A stretch of DNA of 64,000 bases. Origin: Opitutaceae bacterium (GTDB lineage Bacteria > Verrucomicrobiota > Verrucomicrobiia > Opitutales > Opitutaceae). A program made the translations under genes and the position numbers. Below are positions 1 through 8,804 of this stretch, piece by piece. Below the pieces are notes generated by a model. That model made no database searches, was not told where the DNA came from, and was given only the letters and a program-made list of their open reading frames with translations. The stretch covers positions 1-64,000 of the forward strand of contig JAIXWY010000013.1 of assembly GCA_027490995.1 (NCBI GenBank), written 5' to 3'. How positions within the stretch are numbered: the stretch's first letter is position 1; each line of letters opens with the position of its first letter.

Positions 1-981
1 GCGACGTTCAGTGTCACGGCAACGGGAACGGCTCCGCTGAGTTATCAGTGGAGAAAGGATGGAGCCGCGATTTCCGGCGCGACGAGCTCGACGCTGACGC
101 TCGCGTCGGTGTCCGCGGCTAACGCGGGTACGTACACGGTGGTGGTGACGAACAGCGCGGGCTCGGTGACGAGCACGGGTGCGGTGCTTGTCGTGAATGA
201 GCTACCTGCTTCTCGCATTGTTAATGTCTCGATTCGCACGACGTTAAGTCCCCGCCAGCTTCTCATCGTTGGTCTTACGATGTCGGGTGGTGCGAACAAA
301 AATGTCCTCATGCGGGCGGTAGGTCCGGGACTTGGTGCTTTCGGTGTGGGCAACGCGATGATCGATCCAGACCTGTCCCTCTACGACGGTAATTCAAGAG
401 TCGCGGTTAATGACGACTGGGGCGGCGGAACGTCGCTCGCTACTGCTGCCGCCTCGGTTGGTGCTTTCCCGCTTGCACCGTCCAGCAGGGACGCCGCATT
501 GCTGCAGAGCTTCTCTGGTGGCCGAACGCTACATGTTCAGGGCGCGGATGGAGGTAACGTACTCGTTGAAGCGTACGACGCCGGCAGCGGCAACTCGCCT
601 CGTTTGACTAACGTGTCGGCCCGCAACTTCGCCGGCTCTGGCGGTGACACGCTGATCGCGGGTTTTGTGATCGCGGGAGATGCACCCAAGCGAGTGTTGA
701 TTCGCGCAGTGGGTCCAACGTTGGGGATATTCGGTGTGCCGGGTGCGATTGCCGATCCTATGCTCGAGGTGTATGCCGGTTCCAGCCGTATCGCGCAGAA
801 TGACAATTGGGGCGGCGGCCTAGCTTCCATTTTCGGCTCGGTTGGAGCATTCGGGCTGACGGCTGGTAGTCGGGACTCAGCGTTGGAGATTAGTCTCAAT
901 CCTGGTGGTTACACCGTGCACGTGACGCCGGCCTCGGGCGCTGGTGGTGAAGTGCTACTCGAGATTTACGAGCTGCCGTAG
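1..981 (+). CDS. Secreted Ig-like domain protein with two C-terminal repeat modules (5' end outside window)
   Basis: The reading frame is open from base 1, so the true start lies upstream. The first ~65 codons form the end of an immunoglobulin-like (I-set type) domain, with the hallmark Tyr-Gln-Trp core and the later Ala-Gly-Thr-Tyr motif. The rest is two tandem modules of about 125 residues, at bases 214-600 and 601-978. Each module has an N-x-S-x-R start, an L(I/M)RAVGP-like core, a DP motif, a ND(D/N)WGGG motif and a closing E-x-Y. The protein ends in ELP. The same pair closes the FG-GAP protein at 6468-8786. By domain type it is probably exported or cell-surface. Its binding partner and function are unknown. 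Confidence 0.85.
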   Translation, partial: ATFSVTATGTAPLSYQWRKDGAAISGATSSTLTLASVSAANAGTYTVVVTNSAGSVTSTGAVLVVNELPASRIVNVSIRTTLSPRQLLIVGLTMSGGANKNVLMRAVGPGLGAFGVGNAMIDPDLSLYDGNSRVAVNDDWGGGTSLATAAASVGAFPLAPSSRDAALLQSFSGGRTLHVQGADGGNVLVEAYDAGSGNSPRLTNVSARNFAGSGGDTLIAGFVIAGDAPKRVLIRAVGPTLGIFGVPGAIADPMLEVYAGSSRIAQNDNWGGGLASIFGSVGAFGLTAGSRDSALEISLNPGGYTVHVTPASGAGGEVLLEIYELP

Positions 982-1546
982 CGACCGAGATCGGCGAGCG
1001 TCCGAAGGCGATGCTCCCAGTGCGAGCGACTGTAGTAGTGTCCGAGTGCGTGGGAAGGCGGGCGCGGCCATCTGCTTTCATATCATCGCGCACTTAGTCA
1101 CGGCCCGTGCGGCTATGCCCAGAAGAGTCGATCGACGGAATGGAACGCTGGAGTGCTCTCGAGCAACCAGAATTCATGCTGGCCGAAATGTGCGTGTATT
1201 GTTCTGAATGTTACGCATTTTGTCCAGCGCAGCTTAGGCCTTAGTGGGTGCGGACAAATTTTAATAAAAGCCACTGGCGCAGTGTAAGAGTTTGAGCGAT
1301 AAAGTACGCGTTCAGCAGCTCGAGCAGTTGCTGCGCGTCACGGTAAACGGAGGCAGGTGGGCTTTGTCCACGGGCTTCTGGTTCTCCGAGACACAGTGCT
1401 CGCGGGTCGATTGGTCCGCGGGTCCACGCTCGTATATCCCCAGAACCTTAAATCCTTCGAACATCTGGCCCGGGGTGCGCGATCGCGTGCATGCGGGCGG
1501 TGCAGGTGCCGTACCTCCTTCTCATGAACTCTTCTGTGTTTATCCA
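982..1546. other. Intergenic stretch without a convincing gene
   Basis: These 565 bases separate the secreted Ig protein from the small HTH gene. A TTG-initiated extension of the HTH frame begins at 1292, but its first ~85 residues resemble no protein family I recognise. Part of the stretch around 1195-1270 is more AT-rich than the surroundings, and promoter elements could sit there. I see no RNA gene and no strong hairpin. Confidence 0.4.
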
Positions 1547-1912
1547 ATGTCTCGGTCTCAGTCGTCGGATCGAACGGACCAGTCCGTCTTTTCGGCCAGT
1601 GTTTCGTTACTGTCGTGCCCATCCGCCGCGGGTCCGGCCCAGATCGTGGGCGTAGTGTCTTCGTCCGGGGAAGTGCTCCTCAATCTTTCCTCGGAGAAAG
1701 TTCGCCGCGCACTGGGCTCTCCCCGGATGTTTCAACGGGTGGTGCGCGCCGGCTGGTTGAAGCCGCTCGGCACGTCCCGCGACAACGTGTATCCCGTGAG
1801 TCGGGTGATCGAAGTCCAGCGGCGTCTGGAGTCGGGGGAGCTTCCACCGCTTCTGCCGAGCGAAGAACGCCAACGGGACGCGCGGCGCGCGTCGCGAGCC
1901 TCCGCGAACTGA
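1547..1912 (+). CDS. Small helix-turn-helix protein, possible excisionase
   Basis: This 121-residue protein has a C-terminal half that reads like a MerR/excisionase-type winged helix. It has an S-x-x-K-V-R-R-A-L helix, a turn, R-x-V-x-A-G-W-L-K-P, then a basic strand with a Tyr-Pro and a final helix. Such domains decide the direction of site-specific recombination or bind DNA as regulators. The gene stops only 6 bases from the stop codon of the convergent integrase, which supports a recombination role. I chose the ATG at 1547. A TTG at 1292 would add 85 residues of unlikely sequence. The excisionase assignment is inferred from the fold pattern and context. Confidence 0.5.
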   Translation: MSRSQSSDRTDQSVFSASVSLLSCPSAAGPAQIVGVVSSSGEVLLNLSSEKVRRALGSPRMFQRVVRAGWLKPLGTSRDNVYPVSRVIEVQRRLESGELPPLLPSEERQRDARRASRASAN

Positions 1913-1918
1913 CCTCGG

Positions 1919-3109
1919 TTAACCCGCTGCGAGTGGGACCACGTTCGACGCTCCCGCAGGAGGGAGTAGGGCGTAGAAGCGTTCGGCATCGGCGCGCGTC
2001 GCCGCACCGAGGTAGTGCTTATGCAGCACGGCGGCCGTGTGGCCGCCCCAGCGCGCCGTTTGGTCCACGCTGCCGGAGAGTCCGACCCGGTACGTGATAG
2101 CCGTGTGCCGAAGGACGTTCTTTGGAAGCGGGACGTCGGCGGCGTTCGCCAATTGGCCTAACCGGTAGGTGTAGGCGTCCTCGATTCCGCGGGTGTCCTT
2201 CGGGTTAAAGTCGACGCCCTCGAGTTCAAGGACCCGGCCTGTCCGAGGGGGAAGCGTTGCCAGCCACCGGATCAGCGCCTCGGGCATGTCCACGGCGCGC
2301 GGTTGCCGCGTCTTGGTTAGATCGAGACGAAGGAAGTGGTCCTTCATGTGCTCCCAGCGGACGTGGGGCAGTTCCGAGCGCCGGACGCCCGCGAACAGCT
2401 GCAGCAGTACGCCGGGGAAGATGTCGGAAAACTCCACACGCGAGGCGGTCTCGAGCAGTTTCGCCACCTGCGCCGGCTGGAGTGTTGCGGGGCGAGACTC
2501 GTCGAGAATGGGCTTACTGATGCTCGCAGCGGGGTTCTCGCCGCGCCACCCGCGGTCGACGGCGTAATTGAAGAGGGCGTTGATGGAGGCCAACACGTTC
2601 CGCCGGGTCTTGGGGCTCGCGGGGGTCTCGCCGTCTTTCTTGGTAAGGTCGCCGAGGTAGCGCTCGATCTGTTCCCGGGAGACCGAGTCGATCGTCCGGC
2701 GCGGGAACTCCCCCCGGAAGGCGCTGATGTCGCTCCCGAGGACCGCGAGGTAACGGTCCTTGCAGTTCTTGTCCTTGCGCGACTGGAGGAAGCCCGTGCA
2801 GGCGTCGCCGAGGTCGACCTTGGCAGTGCGTGGGGCGTTTTTGAGGGCGTAGTGGATCGCGTCGGAGACGGTCATCCCACGCTCCTTGAGTTGGGAGACC
2901 AGATCAGGGCTGACCGCGAGGTGGGCTTCCAAGAGGCCGGCGGAGTGGTCCTTGGCTTCCTTCTCGGACTTGAAAAAGACCCGCTTCTTGCGGCCCCCGT
3001 TGAGGGAGGCCGGGACATTGAGTCGCCAGCGGTGCGCGCGCCCGTTCGGGCCGCGGACGACGCGCTTGTCCTTGTCCACCTTCACGGGTGGTCGGATGTG
3101 GTTTTTCAC
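1919..3109 (-). CDS. Tyrosine recombinase / phage-type integrase
   Basis: This 396-residue protein catalyses site-specific DNA recombination. Residues ~95-200 form the SAM-like core-binding domain and ~205-385 the catalytic domain. Visible catalytic residues are Arg243 (in GVRRSEL), Lys266, Arg334 (in LRHT), His357 (in WGGH) and the nucleophile Tyr366 (in HYLG). The usual His of the HxLR box is Asn331 here. The N-terminal ~90 residues are basic and may form an arm-binding domain. The gene starts 113 bases from the initiator tRNA gene and reads away from it, as expected for an integrase beside its attachment site in a tRNA. Direct GGACAC repeats lie between the two. Confidence 0.92.
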   Translation of the reverse strand: MKNHIRPPVKVDKDKRVVRGPNGRAHRWRLNVPASLNGGRKKRVFFKSEKEAKDHSAGLLEAHLAVSPDLVSQLKERGMTVSDAIHYALKNAPRTAKVDLGDACTGFLQSRKDKNCKDRYLAVLGSDISAFRGEFPRRTIDSVSREQIERYLGDLTKKDGETPASPKTRRNVLASINALFNYAVDRGWRGENPAASISKPILDESRPATLQPAQVAKLLETASRVEFSDIFPGVLLQLFAGVRRSELPHVRWEHMKDHFLRLDLTKTRQPRAVDMPEALIRWLATLPPRTGRVLELEGVDFNPKDTRGIEDAYTYRLGQLANAADVPLPKNVLRHTAITYRVGLSGSVDQTARWGGHTAAVLHKHYLGAATRADAERFYALLPPAGASNVVPLAAG

Positions 3110-3128
3110 GGTACCGGAAGGCCCTTAA

Positions 3129-3180
3129 TTTGGACACTTTTTGGACACCAGTCAACCGGAAGGCCCCAAACACCGGACAC
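3129..3180. repeat. GGACAC direct repeats between integrase and tRNA (candidate arm-type sites)
   Basis: TTTGGACAC occurs at 3129-3137 and again at 3140-3148, 11 bases apart or about one helical turn. A variant CCGGACAC follows at 3173-3180. The repeats lie just upstream of the integrase start and beside the tRNA 3' end, where integrases of this type usually bind arm sites. This function is inferred from position only. Confidence 0.45.
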
Positions 3181-3182
3181 AA

Positions 3183-3217
3183 AAAACCCCTGTAACCACG
3201 TGGGCCACAGGGGTTTT
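3183..3217 (-). terminator. Rho-independent terminator of the initiator tRNA gene
   Basis: Two perfect 11-base arms (AAAACCCCTGT at 3183-3193 and ACAGGGGTTTT at 3207-3217) enclose a 13-base loop. On the minus strand the stem ends in a run of six T (the last four stem bases plus 3182-3181). It lies just past the 3' end of the minus-strand tRNA. The stem is flanked by A and T runs on both sides, so it may work in both directions. Confidence 0.75.
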
Positions 3218-3221
3218 AAAT

Positions 3222-3298
<77 letters not shown>

Positions 3299-3312
3299 AC
3301 AAAGGGAGGGCT

Positions 3313-3341
3313 GACGTTGCGCGCGGCGCGATGGGTGTCAA
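3313..3341 (-). promoter_or_regulatory. Candidate sigma-70 promoter for tRNA-fMet
   Basis: On the minus strand a perfect TTGACA (3341-3336) is followed after 17 bases by a weak -10 hexamer, AACGTC (3318-3313). Transcription would start within a few bases of the mature tRNA 5' end at 3298. The spacing and the -35 box are good and the -10 box is poor. Confidence 0.45.
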
Positions 3342-3517
3342 TGGCCTTTTCGGAATTCTCCCGAATTCTCGCTTGCCAGGGTGGGGCGGCTGCTCTGTTT
3401 TGGACGACTCCGCCCATCTCGGGTGGAGGCCAACTCAACCACAACCCATACCACTCGATCGCAAGGCGGCCATTCCGGCCGACCTGTGTTCAAGGTTAGG
3501 AACATAGATCAACTGCC

Positions 3518-4441
3518 ATGAGCCTCAGTATCAACGTCAAGGATCTCCTCGATGCCGGCGTCCATTTTGGACACCAGACCAAGCGCTGGAATCCGCGCTC
3601 CAAGCCCTACGTCTTCGATCACCGCCAGGGAATCACGATCATCGATCTCGGCAAGACGTTCACCGCCCTCGAGAAGGCGGTCGCGTTCCTCGAGGAAACC
3701 GTCGCCAACGGAGGCAATGTCCTCCTCGTCGGCACCAAGCGCCAGGCCCAGGACATCGTCCGTGAGGCCGCCGGTGCCACCAACATGCCGTACTGCGTCG
3801 ACCGCTGGCTGGGCGGCACGCTGACCAATTACGAGACGGTTAAGAAGTCCATCGCCAAGTACAAGAAGTACCAGCAGATGGATACCGCCGGCGAGCTGGG
3901 CAAGTTCTCCCGCAAGGAGGAATCCGCCATCCGCCGCGAAATGGCCCGCATGCAGCGTAACTTTGCTGGCATCGTCGACATGGGCGACCTCCCGAGCGCG
4001 ATGTTCGTCGTCGACGTTTCCCACGAGGCCATCGCCGTCGCCGAGGCGGACCGCTGCGGGATTCCGGCCGTCGCCTTGGTCGATACCAATTCCGACCCGA
4101 CCACCGTCAAGTTCCCGATCCCGGGCAACGATGATGCCGTGAAGTCGATTCGCATCATCGTCGATGCCGTCGTCGCCGCCATCCAGTCCGGCCTCGCCCA
4201 GCGCGACTCGCGTCGTCAGGCGCGTGGCACCGCCGACCTGAAGGCCGCCACGGCTGCCGTTGCTGCGGCGACCGGCGCCACCGCCGAAGCGGCTGCTCCG
4301 GCTGCTGAGGTCGATCTCTCTTCCCTGCCGGGCGCGCTCGTCGCGACCGTCGAGGGCGAAGGCGACGCCGCCACGGCTGCCGCCGCCGCCAAGAAGAAGG
4401 CCCCGGCCCGCAAGAAGATCGCGGCGCCGAAGAGCGAGTAA
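3518..4441 (+). CDS. rpsB: 30S ribosomal protein S2
   Basis: This 307-residue protein is a component of the 30S ribosomal subunit. Residues ~1-228 match the S2 fold, with the LLDAGVHFGHQ start, RWNPRSKPY, the GTKRQAQ stretch and a WLGGTLTNY motif. S2 is usually 230-260 residues long. Here a further ~80 residues follow, rich in Ala, Lys and Pro, with a small acidic island and a basic end. The gene heads an operon with tsf 118 bases downstream, the standard bacterial order. The ATG at 3518 gives the conserved N-terminus. Confidence 0.97.
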   Translation: MSLSINVKDLLDAGVHFGHQTKRWNPRSKPYVFDHRQGITIIDLGKTFTALEKAVAFLEETVANGGNVLLVGTKRQAQDIVREAAGATNMPYCVDRWLGGTLTNYETVKKSIAKYKKYQQMDTAGELGKFSRKEESAIRREMARMQRNFAGIVDMGDLPSAMFVVDVSHEAIAVAEADRCGIPAVALVDTNSDPTTVKFPIPGNDDAVKSIRIIVDAVVAAIQSGLAQRDSRRQARGTADLKAATAAVAAATGATAEAAAPAAEVDLSSLPGALVATVEGEGDAATAAAAAKKKAPARKKIAAPKSE

Positions 4442-4559
4442 GTCCAACGCACTGCCTGCCCGGTGCGCCCCGCGTCGGCCGTCGCCCTCCCGCGACGCGC
4501 TGCCGAGGTGCCCCCTCCGGCGGGCCGTGCATCCCGTAACCATTCCCTGAATTATCGCC

Positions 4560-5153
4560 ATGAGCACTCCCATTACCGCCCAGATGGTCAATGACCTCCG
4601 CGCCCAGACCGGCGCGGGTCTGATGGACTGCAAGCGCGCGCTCGTCGAGACGAACGGCAACACCGAGGAAGCGATCACGCTGCTCCGTAAGAAGGGCGCC
4701 GCCTCCGCCGCCAAGAAGGCCGATCGCCTCGCCAAGGAAGGCCTCGTCGAGAGCTACATCCACCTCGGTGGAAAGGTCGGCGTGATGATCGAGGTCAACT
4801 GCGAGACCGACTTCGTCGCCCGCAACGATGAATTCCGTTCCTTCGTGAAGGACCTCTGCCTGCACATCGCCGCCGCCAGCCCGTTGTACGTGACGCGCGA
4901 TCAGGTTCCCGAGGCCGACCTCGCCTCCGAGCGCGATATCGCCGCGGCTCAGGTCGCCGGCAAGCCGCCCGCGGCCGTCCAGAAGATCGTCGAAGGCAAG
5001 CTCGAGAAGTTCTACTCGACGGTGGTCCTCCTCGACCAGCCGTTCGTCAAGATCCCCGAGAAGACGGTGAAGGAGCTGATCACGGAGAAGATCGCCAAGA
5101 CCGGCGAGAACATCCAGATCCGCCGCTTCGTCCGCTTCCAACTCGGCGGCTGA
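4560..5153 (+). CDS. tsf: Elongation factor Ts (short form)
   Basis: At 197 residues this is the nucleotide exchange factor that regenerates EF-Tu-GTP. The N-terminal UBA-like domain carries [16 protein letters not shown], followed by the TDFVARN core motif. The length matches the short EF-Ts class, like that of Thermus, and not the ~280-residue enterobacterial form, so one of the two core subdomains is reduced. It follows rpsB in the usual operon and is closed by a clear terminator 28 bases after the stop codon. Confidence 0.97.
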   Translation: MSTPITAQMVNDLRAQTGAGLMDCKRALVETNGNTEEAITLLRKKGAASAAKKADRLAKEGLVESYIHLGGKVGVMIEVNCETDFVARNDEFRSFVKDLCLHIAAASPLYVTRDQVPEADLASERDIAAAQVAGKPPAAVQKIVEGKLEKFYSTVVLLDQPFVKIPEKTVKELITEKIAKTGENIQIRRFVRFQLGG

Positions 5154-5180
5154 GCCAGCAGCAAAAACGGTTTCAACGAA

Positions 5181-5215
5181 AGACGCTTCCCCAATCACGG
5201 GGGGCGTCTTTTTTT
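5181..5215 (+). terminator. Rho-independent terminator of the rpsB-tsf operon
   Basis: AGACGC (5181-5186) pairs with GCGTCT (5204-5209), and the stem is extended by CCCC/GGGG pairing inside. A run of seven T follows directly. It lies just downstream of the tsf stop codon. Confidence 0.85.
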
Positions 5216-5459
5216 GTGCCCGCGCGTGGCGCATGGGCGTGCCGCAGCGGATGGAAGAAGGGCGCAGGCGGTGTGGCGATGACCACGGTGCCGGCGATGT
5301 GGAGCACGTCGCGCTCGCGCCGCGCCGCCGATAAAACCATGAGATCTTGAGTCGGCATGCTTGAGGTGGTGCGCGGCCGCCGTAGGCTCAAGCTCGGTCG
5401 TAGAGCAGACGACGACCCCCGATGACCGGATCGATCCTTCCACTCTTTCTTCCTTCCCC

Positions 5460-5870
5460 ATGCAGGTGACGCGTGCGCAGATCGCCGCGCGGGGGATGAC
5501 CCTGTGCTGCCCGAATTGCGGGGCGCGGTCCTTGTTCCGCGACGACCGCCTCTTCGTGCTGAACCGGGAGTGCCCGGAGTGCGGCCTGCGGCTGGAGCGC
5601 GATGAGGGCGGGTTTCTCGGGGCGATGTCGTTGAACTATGGCATCACGGTGGTAGGCTTTCTGGTGCCCGTGCTGCTGTTGTACCTCGCCGGCGTATTCT
5701 CGGGTCGGACGGCTGCGATCGTAGCGGGGGTGGGCGCAATCGCGGTGCCGCTCGCGCTGTACCGCTTCTCGCGGAGTTGGTGGCTGATGAACTATTACCT
5801 CGTGCTTCCGCACCATCTCCCGGTGAACCAGGAGGCGCGCCGTTCGGTGCGCGACGACGAGAATACGTGA
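5460..5870 (+). CDS. DUF983 zinc-ribbon membrane protein
   Basis: This 136-residue protein starts with a cytoplasmic zinc ribbon of two Cys pairs (CPNCG and CPECG, residues ~17-41), then two hydrophobic segments (~60-80 and ~85-105). The end is short and charged. This layout matches the DUF983 family, which has no settled function and is often found near cytochrome oxidase genes. No oxidase gene is visible here. The ATG at 5460 puts the ribbon at the N-terminus. An in-frame upstream codon at 5361 would add 33 residues unlike the family. Confidence 0.8.
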   Translation: MQVTRAQIAARGMTLCCPNCGARSLFRDDRLFVLNRECPECGLRLERDEGGFLGAMSLNYGITVVGFLVPVLLLYLAGVFSGRTAAIVAGVGAIAVPLALYRFSRSWWLMNYYLVLPHHLPVNQEARRSVRDDENT

Positions 5871-5960
5871 ACGCGGGTGGGTGCGCTCGGCTTGCGGCCG
5901 AAGACGCATTTTCGACTTCCGTTTTCCCGGGTCGACGGTACGGTTTGCCTTCCTGCGCCC

Positions 5961-6050
<90 letters not shown>

Positions 6051-6467
6051 GCATCCGCTCGGCCTACGGCTGGCGGGCCGGAACCGGCAGGTGGCAGATG
6101 GCGGGTGGCAGCTCCCGGATGGGGGATTTTGGCGGACGCGTTCCGCCGTAAGCGTGGCGACCGGCGAACCTTCGTTTTCGATCACGTCGTGGGCCCCGGT
6201 CGGAGTGCTCAGCGCCCGCTCGCCCTCTCCCTGAACACCGGTGGTCTGGATCGCCTATACCGGGGAGCCGCGGCGGGGTCGGTCAGAGGGTGAGCGGACC
6301 ATGCCGCCGGGAGGGCCGTAGACCCACGGAGGAGCGTCGCTTGAAACGGTCGGAAGAGGCGTGCAGCCTGCGATGTTCCGGCAATCTTTGCATTGAAGGT
6401 CGCTGGTCTGTGGATACTGGTGGGCACGTCCATGGTTCGCATTTTCCCGATTTTCTCCTGCCCCTCC
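6051..6467. other. Intergenic region upstream of the FG-GAP protein
   Basis: These 417 bases have no convincing gene. Near the tRNA end is a small degenerate GGCAGGTGGCAG-type repeat (about 6088-6114), and a short inverted repeat GGCGG/CCGCC lies at about 6131-6147. The frame of the downstream gene is open from 6393, but its first 25 residues do not look like coding sequence. Confidence 0.4.
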
Positions 6468-8786
6468 ATGCGCCGCGCGGCGCTCCTTGGACTGCTTCTC
6501 CCGAGCCTCGGCTTTGGTCAGTTCCTGACGATGGGGCCCTCGGCGCGGACCTTGGGGCCGGACCTGACCAATCGCGAGACCAGCAGCTACCGGGTTGGGA
6601 GCTTCGGCTGGTTCGGCATCTCCATCACCGAGAGGCACCCGGCCTTCTACTACCCCACGAGCGCCGATTACCGCGAGGCCGGTGTGCTGGCTACGGACCT
6701 TGGCGACGTGGGGCGGGGTGACTTCAACGGCGATGGTCGTGAGGACTGGGTCGCGACGTTTCCCCTCTTTCCCCATACCGTCGAACGGCAATCCCAGCAG
6801 CCTGTGGTCGTGTTCCTCAACGACGGGAACGGGGGCTTCCGCGCGGCGCCGGAGATCTGGGCGACCGGCGCTCCGCCGCTCCGGCGCTACCATCAAGTGC
6901 GCCTCGCCGTGGCGGATTTCAATCGCGACGGCCGGCCCGACTTCGTGGTCGCGTGCGAGGGACTGAACCTGCGCAACCCGAATGGCACGCTGACGCAGGC
7001 GTTTGAGCCAATCGTGCTCGCGCTCTCTGGAGCGGACGGAAAGCTGCGCGACGGGACAGCCAACATCGCCGGACAGGAGAACGGAGGAGTCATCCCTGGA
7101 CTTCTGGTCGGCCATGAAATCTGCGCGGGAGACGTCAACGGCGACGGCGCGCCGGACATCTACACAGGCGGCACCCTGCTCCTGAACGACGGCACGGGTC
7201 GGTTCTCGAATGGCTCGGCGCAAATGCCCGACGAGGTCCGCAATTTTCGCTCACAAATCATGTCGTCGGCGATTGCCGACCTGAATGCCGATGGCATCGG
7301 CGACCTCGTGGCGGCCTACTTTGACGGCGCCCCCAACGGGGAGTCCGGGTACATTTGGCTCAGCCAAAACGGCGCGAAGAGCCTCGCCGGTCGCAAGCTC
7401 GTACGTTTGCCGCCCGGGCGCTACGGCACGGGCACGACCAAGTTCAACGAGTGTCGCCTTGTCGACGTCACCGCTGACGGACGTCCTGACATCGTCTTTG
7501 CGGTGACCCGCGCATCACCGTACTATCGCGGTCGCACCCTCCAGGTTTTGGTGAACCAAGGGAACGACACCTTTGTCGACGAGACGGCGGCCAGAGTGGT
7601 TTCGCCCGCCGACCTGGACCAAGAGTGGGGGCAAAGCATCATGGCGGTGGTGGACGTCAATCGTGACGGCATCGCCGACGTGGTGCAGACCGGCGGGCGA
7701 GTGACGGACGCCAACGCGAAAAACTCCTCCACCGTGTACCTAGGAGGCGCGGACGGCGTCCTGCGCGCGCAAGACCGGGCGGTCCTGCCGTGGGTGCAGC
7801 CCTGGCAGCTCACGGGATATGCCATGACCAAGGGATTCGTGGACCGGGCGCTCTCGGTGGCGATCCCGATGGACATTGATGGCACGGGTCAGGTCGATTT
7901 TGTGGGCTGGGTCGACACACCCTTCACGCAGTGGCCACAAGTTGAGCCCACCGAGGCGACGCTCTACTCCATCGTCTCGAAGGAGACGGAGCCGGCGCGT
8001 CCGGCGAGCGTGCTTTACAACCTTTCGATCCGGACCGGGACGGGTGCCGGACTGATTGTCGGCTTCGTGGTCGGCGGCGGGTCGAGGGATGTGCTGATGC
8101 GCGGCATCGGGCCCAGCCTGGCGCAGTTTGGCGTCCCCGGAACGATCGCGGATCCCAAGCTGGAAGTCTATCAGGACGCGGGGCGAATCGCGGCGAATGA
8201 CGACTGGGGCGCGAGCGGCGTCCTTGGGCGGGACTTCACGAACGCGGGAGCGTTTCCCCTCGCGGCGGGCACCCGCGATGCGGCGCTGCGCTTGGCGGTG
8301 CGGGGAGGCCGGACGATTCAAGTTGCCGGTGCGAATGGTGGTTCGGGCATTGCCTTGGTGGAATTGTACGACCTTGGGGCGGGGCGGGGACGGCTCGTGA
8401 ATGTCTCCACTCGCGCACAGGTCGGTACCGGCGCGGACGTGTTGGTCGCGGGCTTCTCGGTCGTGGGAACCGCCTCGAAGCGCCTCCTGATCCGTGCGGT
8501 CGGTCCCTCGCTCGGGGTGTTTGGGGTGACCGGGACGCTGGCTGACCCTGTGGTGGAGGTGCGGGCCTTGGGCGCGACGACGGTGACCGCGACCAACGAC
8601 AACTGGGGTGGGACGGCGGCGCTGAAGACTGCGTTCGCTTCGGTCGGCGCCTTTGGCCTCGCGGCGGACTCGAGTGCCGACGCGGTGGTGATCGTCGACG
8701 TCCCGCCCGGTTCCTACACGGCGACGGTGTCGGGCAAGAACGGCACCACCGGCGTGGCCCTCGTGGAAATCTACGACCTGCCGTAG
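6468..8786 (+). CDS. Secreted FG-GAP/VCBS repeat protein with paired C-terminal modules
   Basis: This 772-residue protein begins with a short signal peptide (MRRAALLGLLLPSLGFG). It then has at least seven calcium-binding-like D-x-N/D-x-D-G-x-x-D motifs (DFNGDGREDW, DFNRDGRPDF, DVNGDGAPDI, DLNADGIGDL, DVTADGRPDI, DVNRDGIADV, DIDGTGQVDF), as in FG-GAP beta-propellers. Residues ~515-772 are two copies of the module that also ends the Ig protein at 1-981, and the final residues are EIYDLP. It is probably extracellular or on the surface. The ligand is unknown. The ATG at 6432 is an alternative start. I preferred 6468 because it gives a cleaner signal peptide. Confidence 0.85.
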   Translation: MRRAALLGLLLPSLGFGQFLTMGPSARTLGPDLTNRETSSYRVGSFGWFGISITERHPAFYYPTSADYREAGVLATDLGDVGRGDFNGDGREDWVATFPLFPHTVERQSQQPVVVFLNDGNGGFRAAPEIWATGAPPLRRYHQVRLAVADFNRDGRPDFVVACEGLNLRNPNGTLTQAFEPIVLALSGADGKLRDGTANIAGQENGGVIPGLLVGHEICAGDVNGDGAPDIYTGGTLLLNDGTGRFSNGSAQMPDEVRNFRSQIMSSAIADLNADGIGDLVAAYFDGAPNGESGYIWLSQNGAKSLAGRKLVRLPPGRYGTGTTKFNECRLVDVTADGRPDIVFAVTRASPYYRGRTLQVLVNQGNDTFVDETAARVVSPADLDQEWGQSIMAVVDVNRDGIADVVQTGGRVTDANAKNSSTVYLGGADGVLRAQDRAVLPWVQPWQLTGYAMTKGFVDRALSVAIPMDIDGTGQVDFVGWVDTPFTQWPQVEPTEATLYSIVSKETEPARPASVLYNLSIRTGTGAGLIVGFVVGGGSRDVLMRGIGPSLAQFGVPGTIADPKLEVYQDAGRIAANDDWGASGVLGRDFTNAGAFPLAAGTRDAALRLAVRGGRTIQVAGANGGSGIALVELYDLGAGRGRLVNVSTRAQVGTGADVLVAGFSVVGTASKRLLIRAVGPSLGVFGVTGTLADPVVEVRALGATTVTATNDNWGGTAALKTAFASVGAFGLAADSSADAVVIVDVPPGSYTATVSGKNGTTGVALVEIYDLP

Positions 8787-8804
8787 CGGGCGGAGTGGTG
8801 GGGG

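Noticed and set aside
1292-1546. TTG-started N-terminal extension of the small HTH protein
   Set aside because: The extra 85 residues show no fold-like pattern. The ATG at 1547 is a simpler start.
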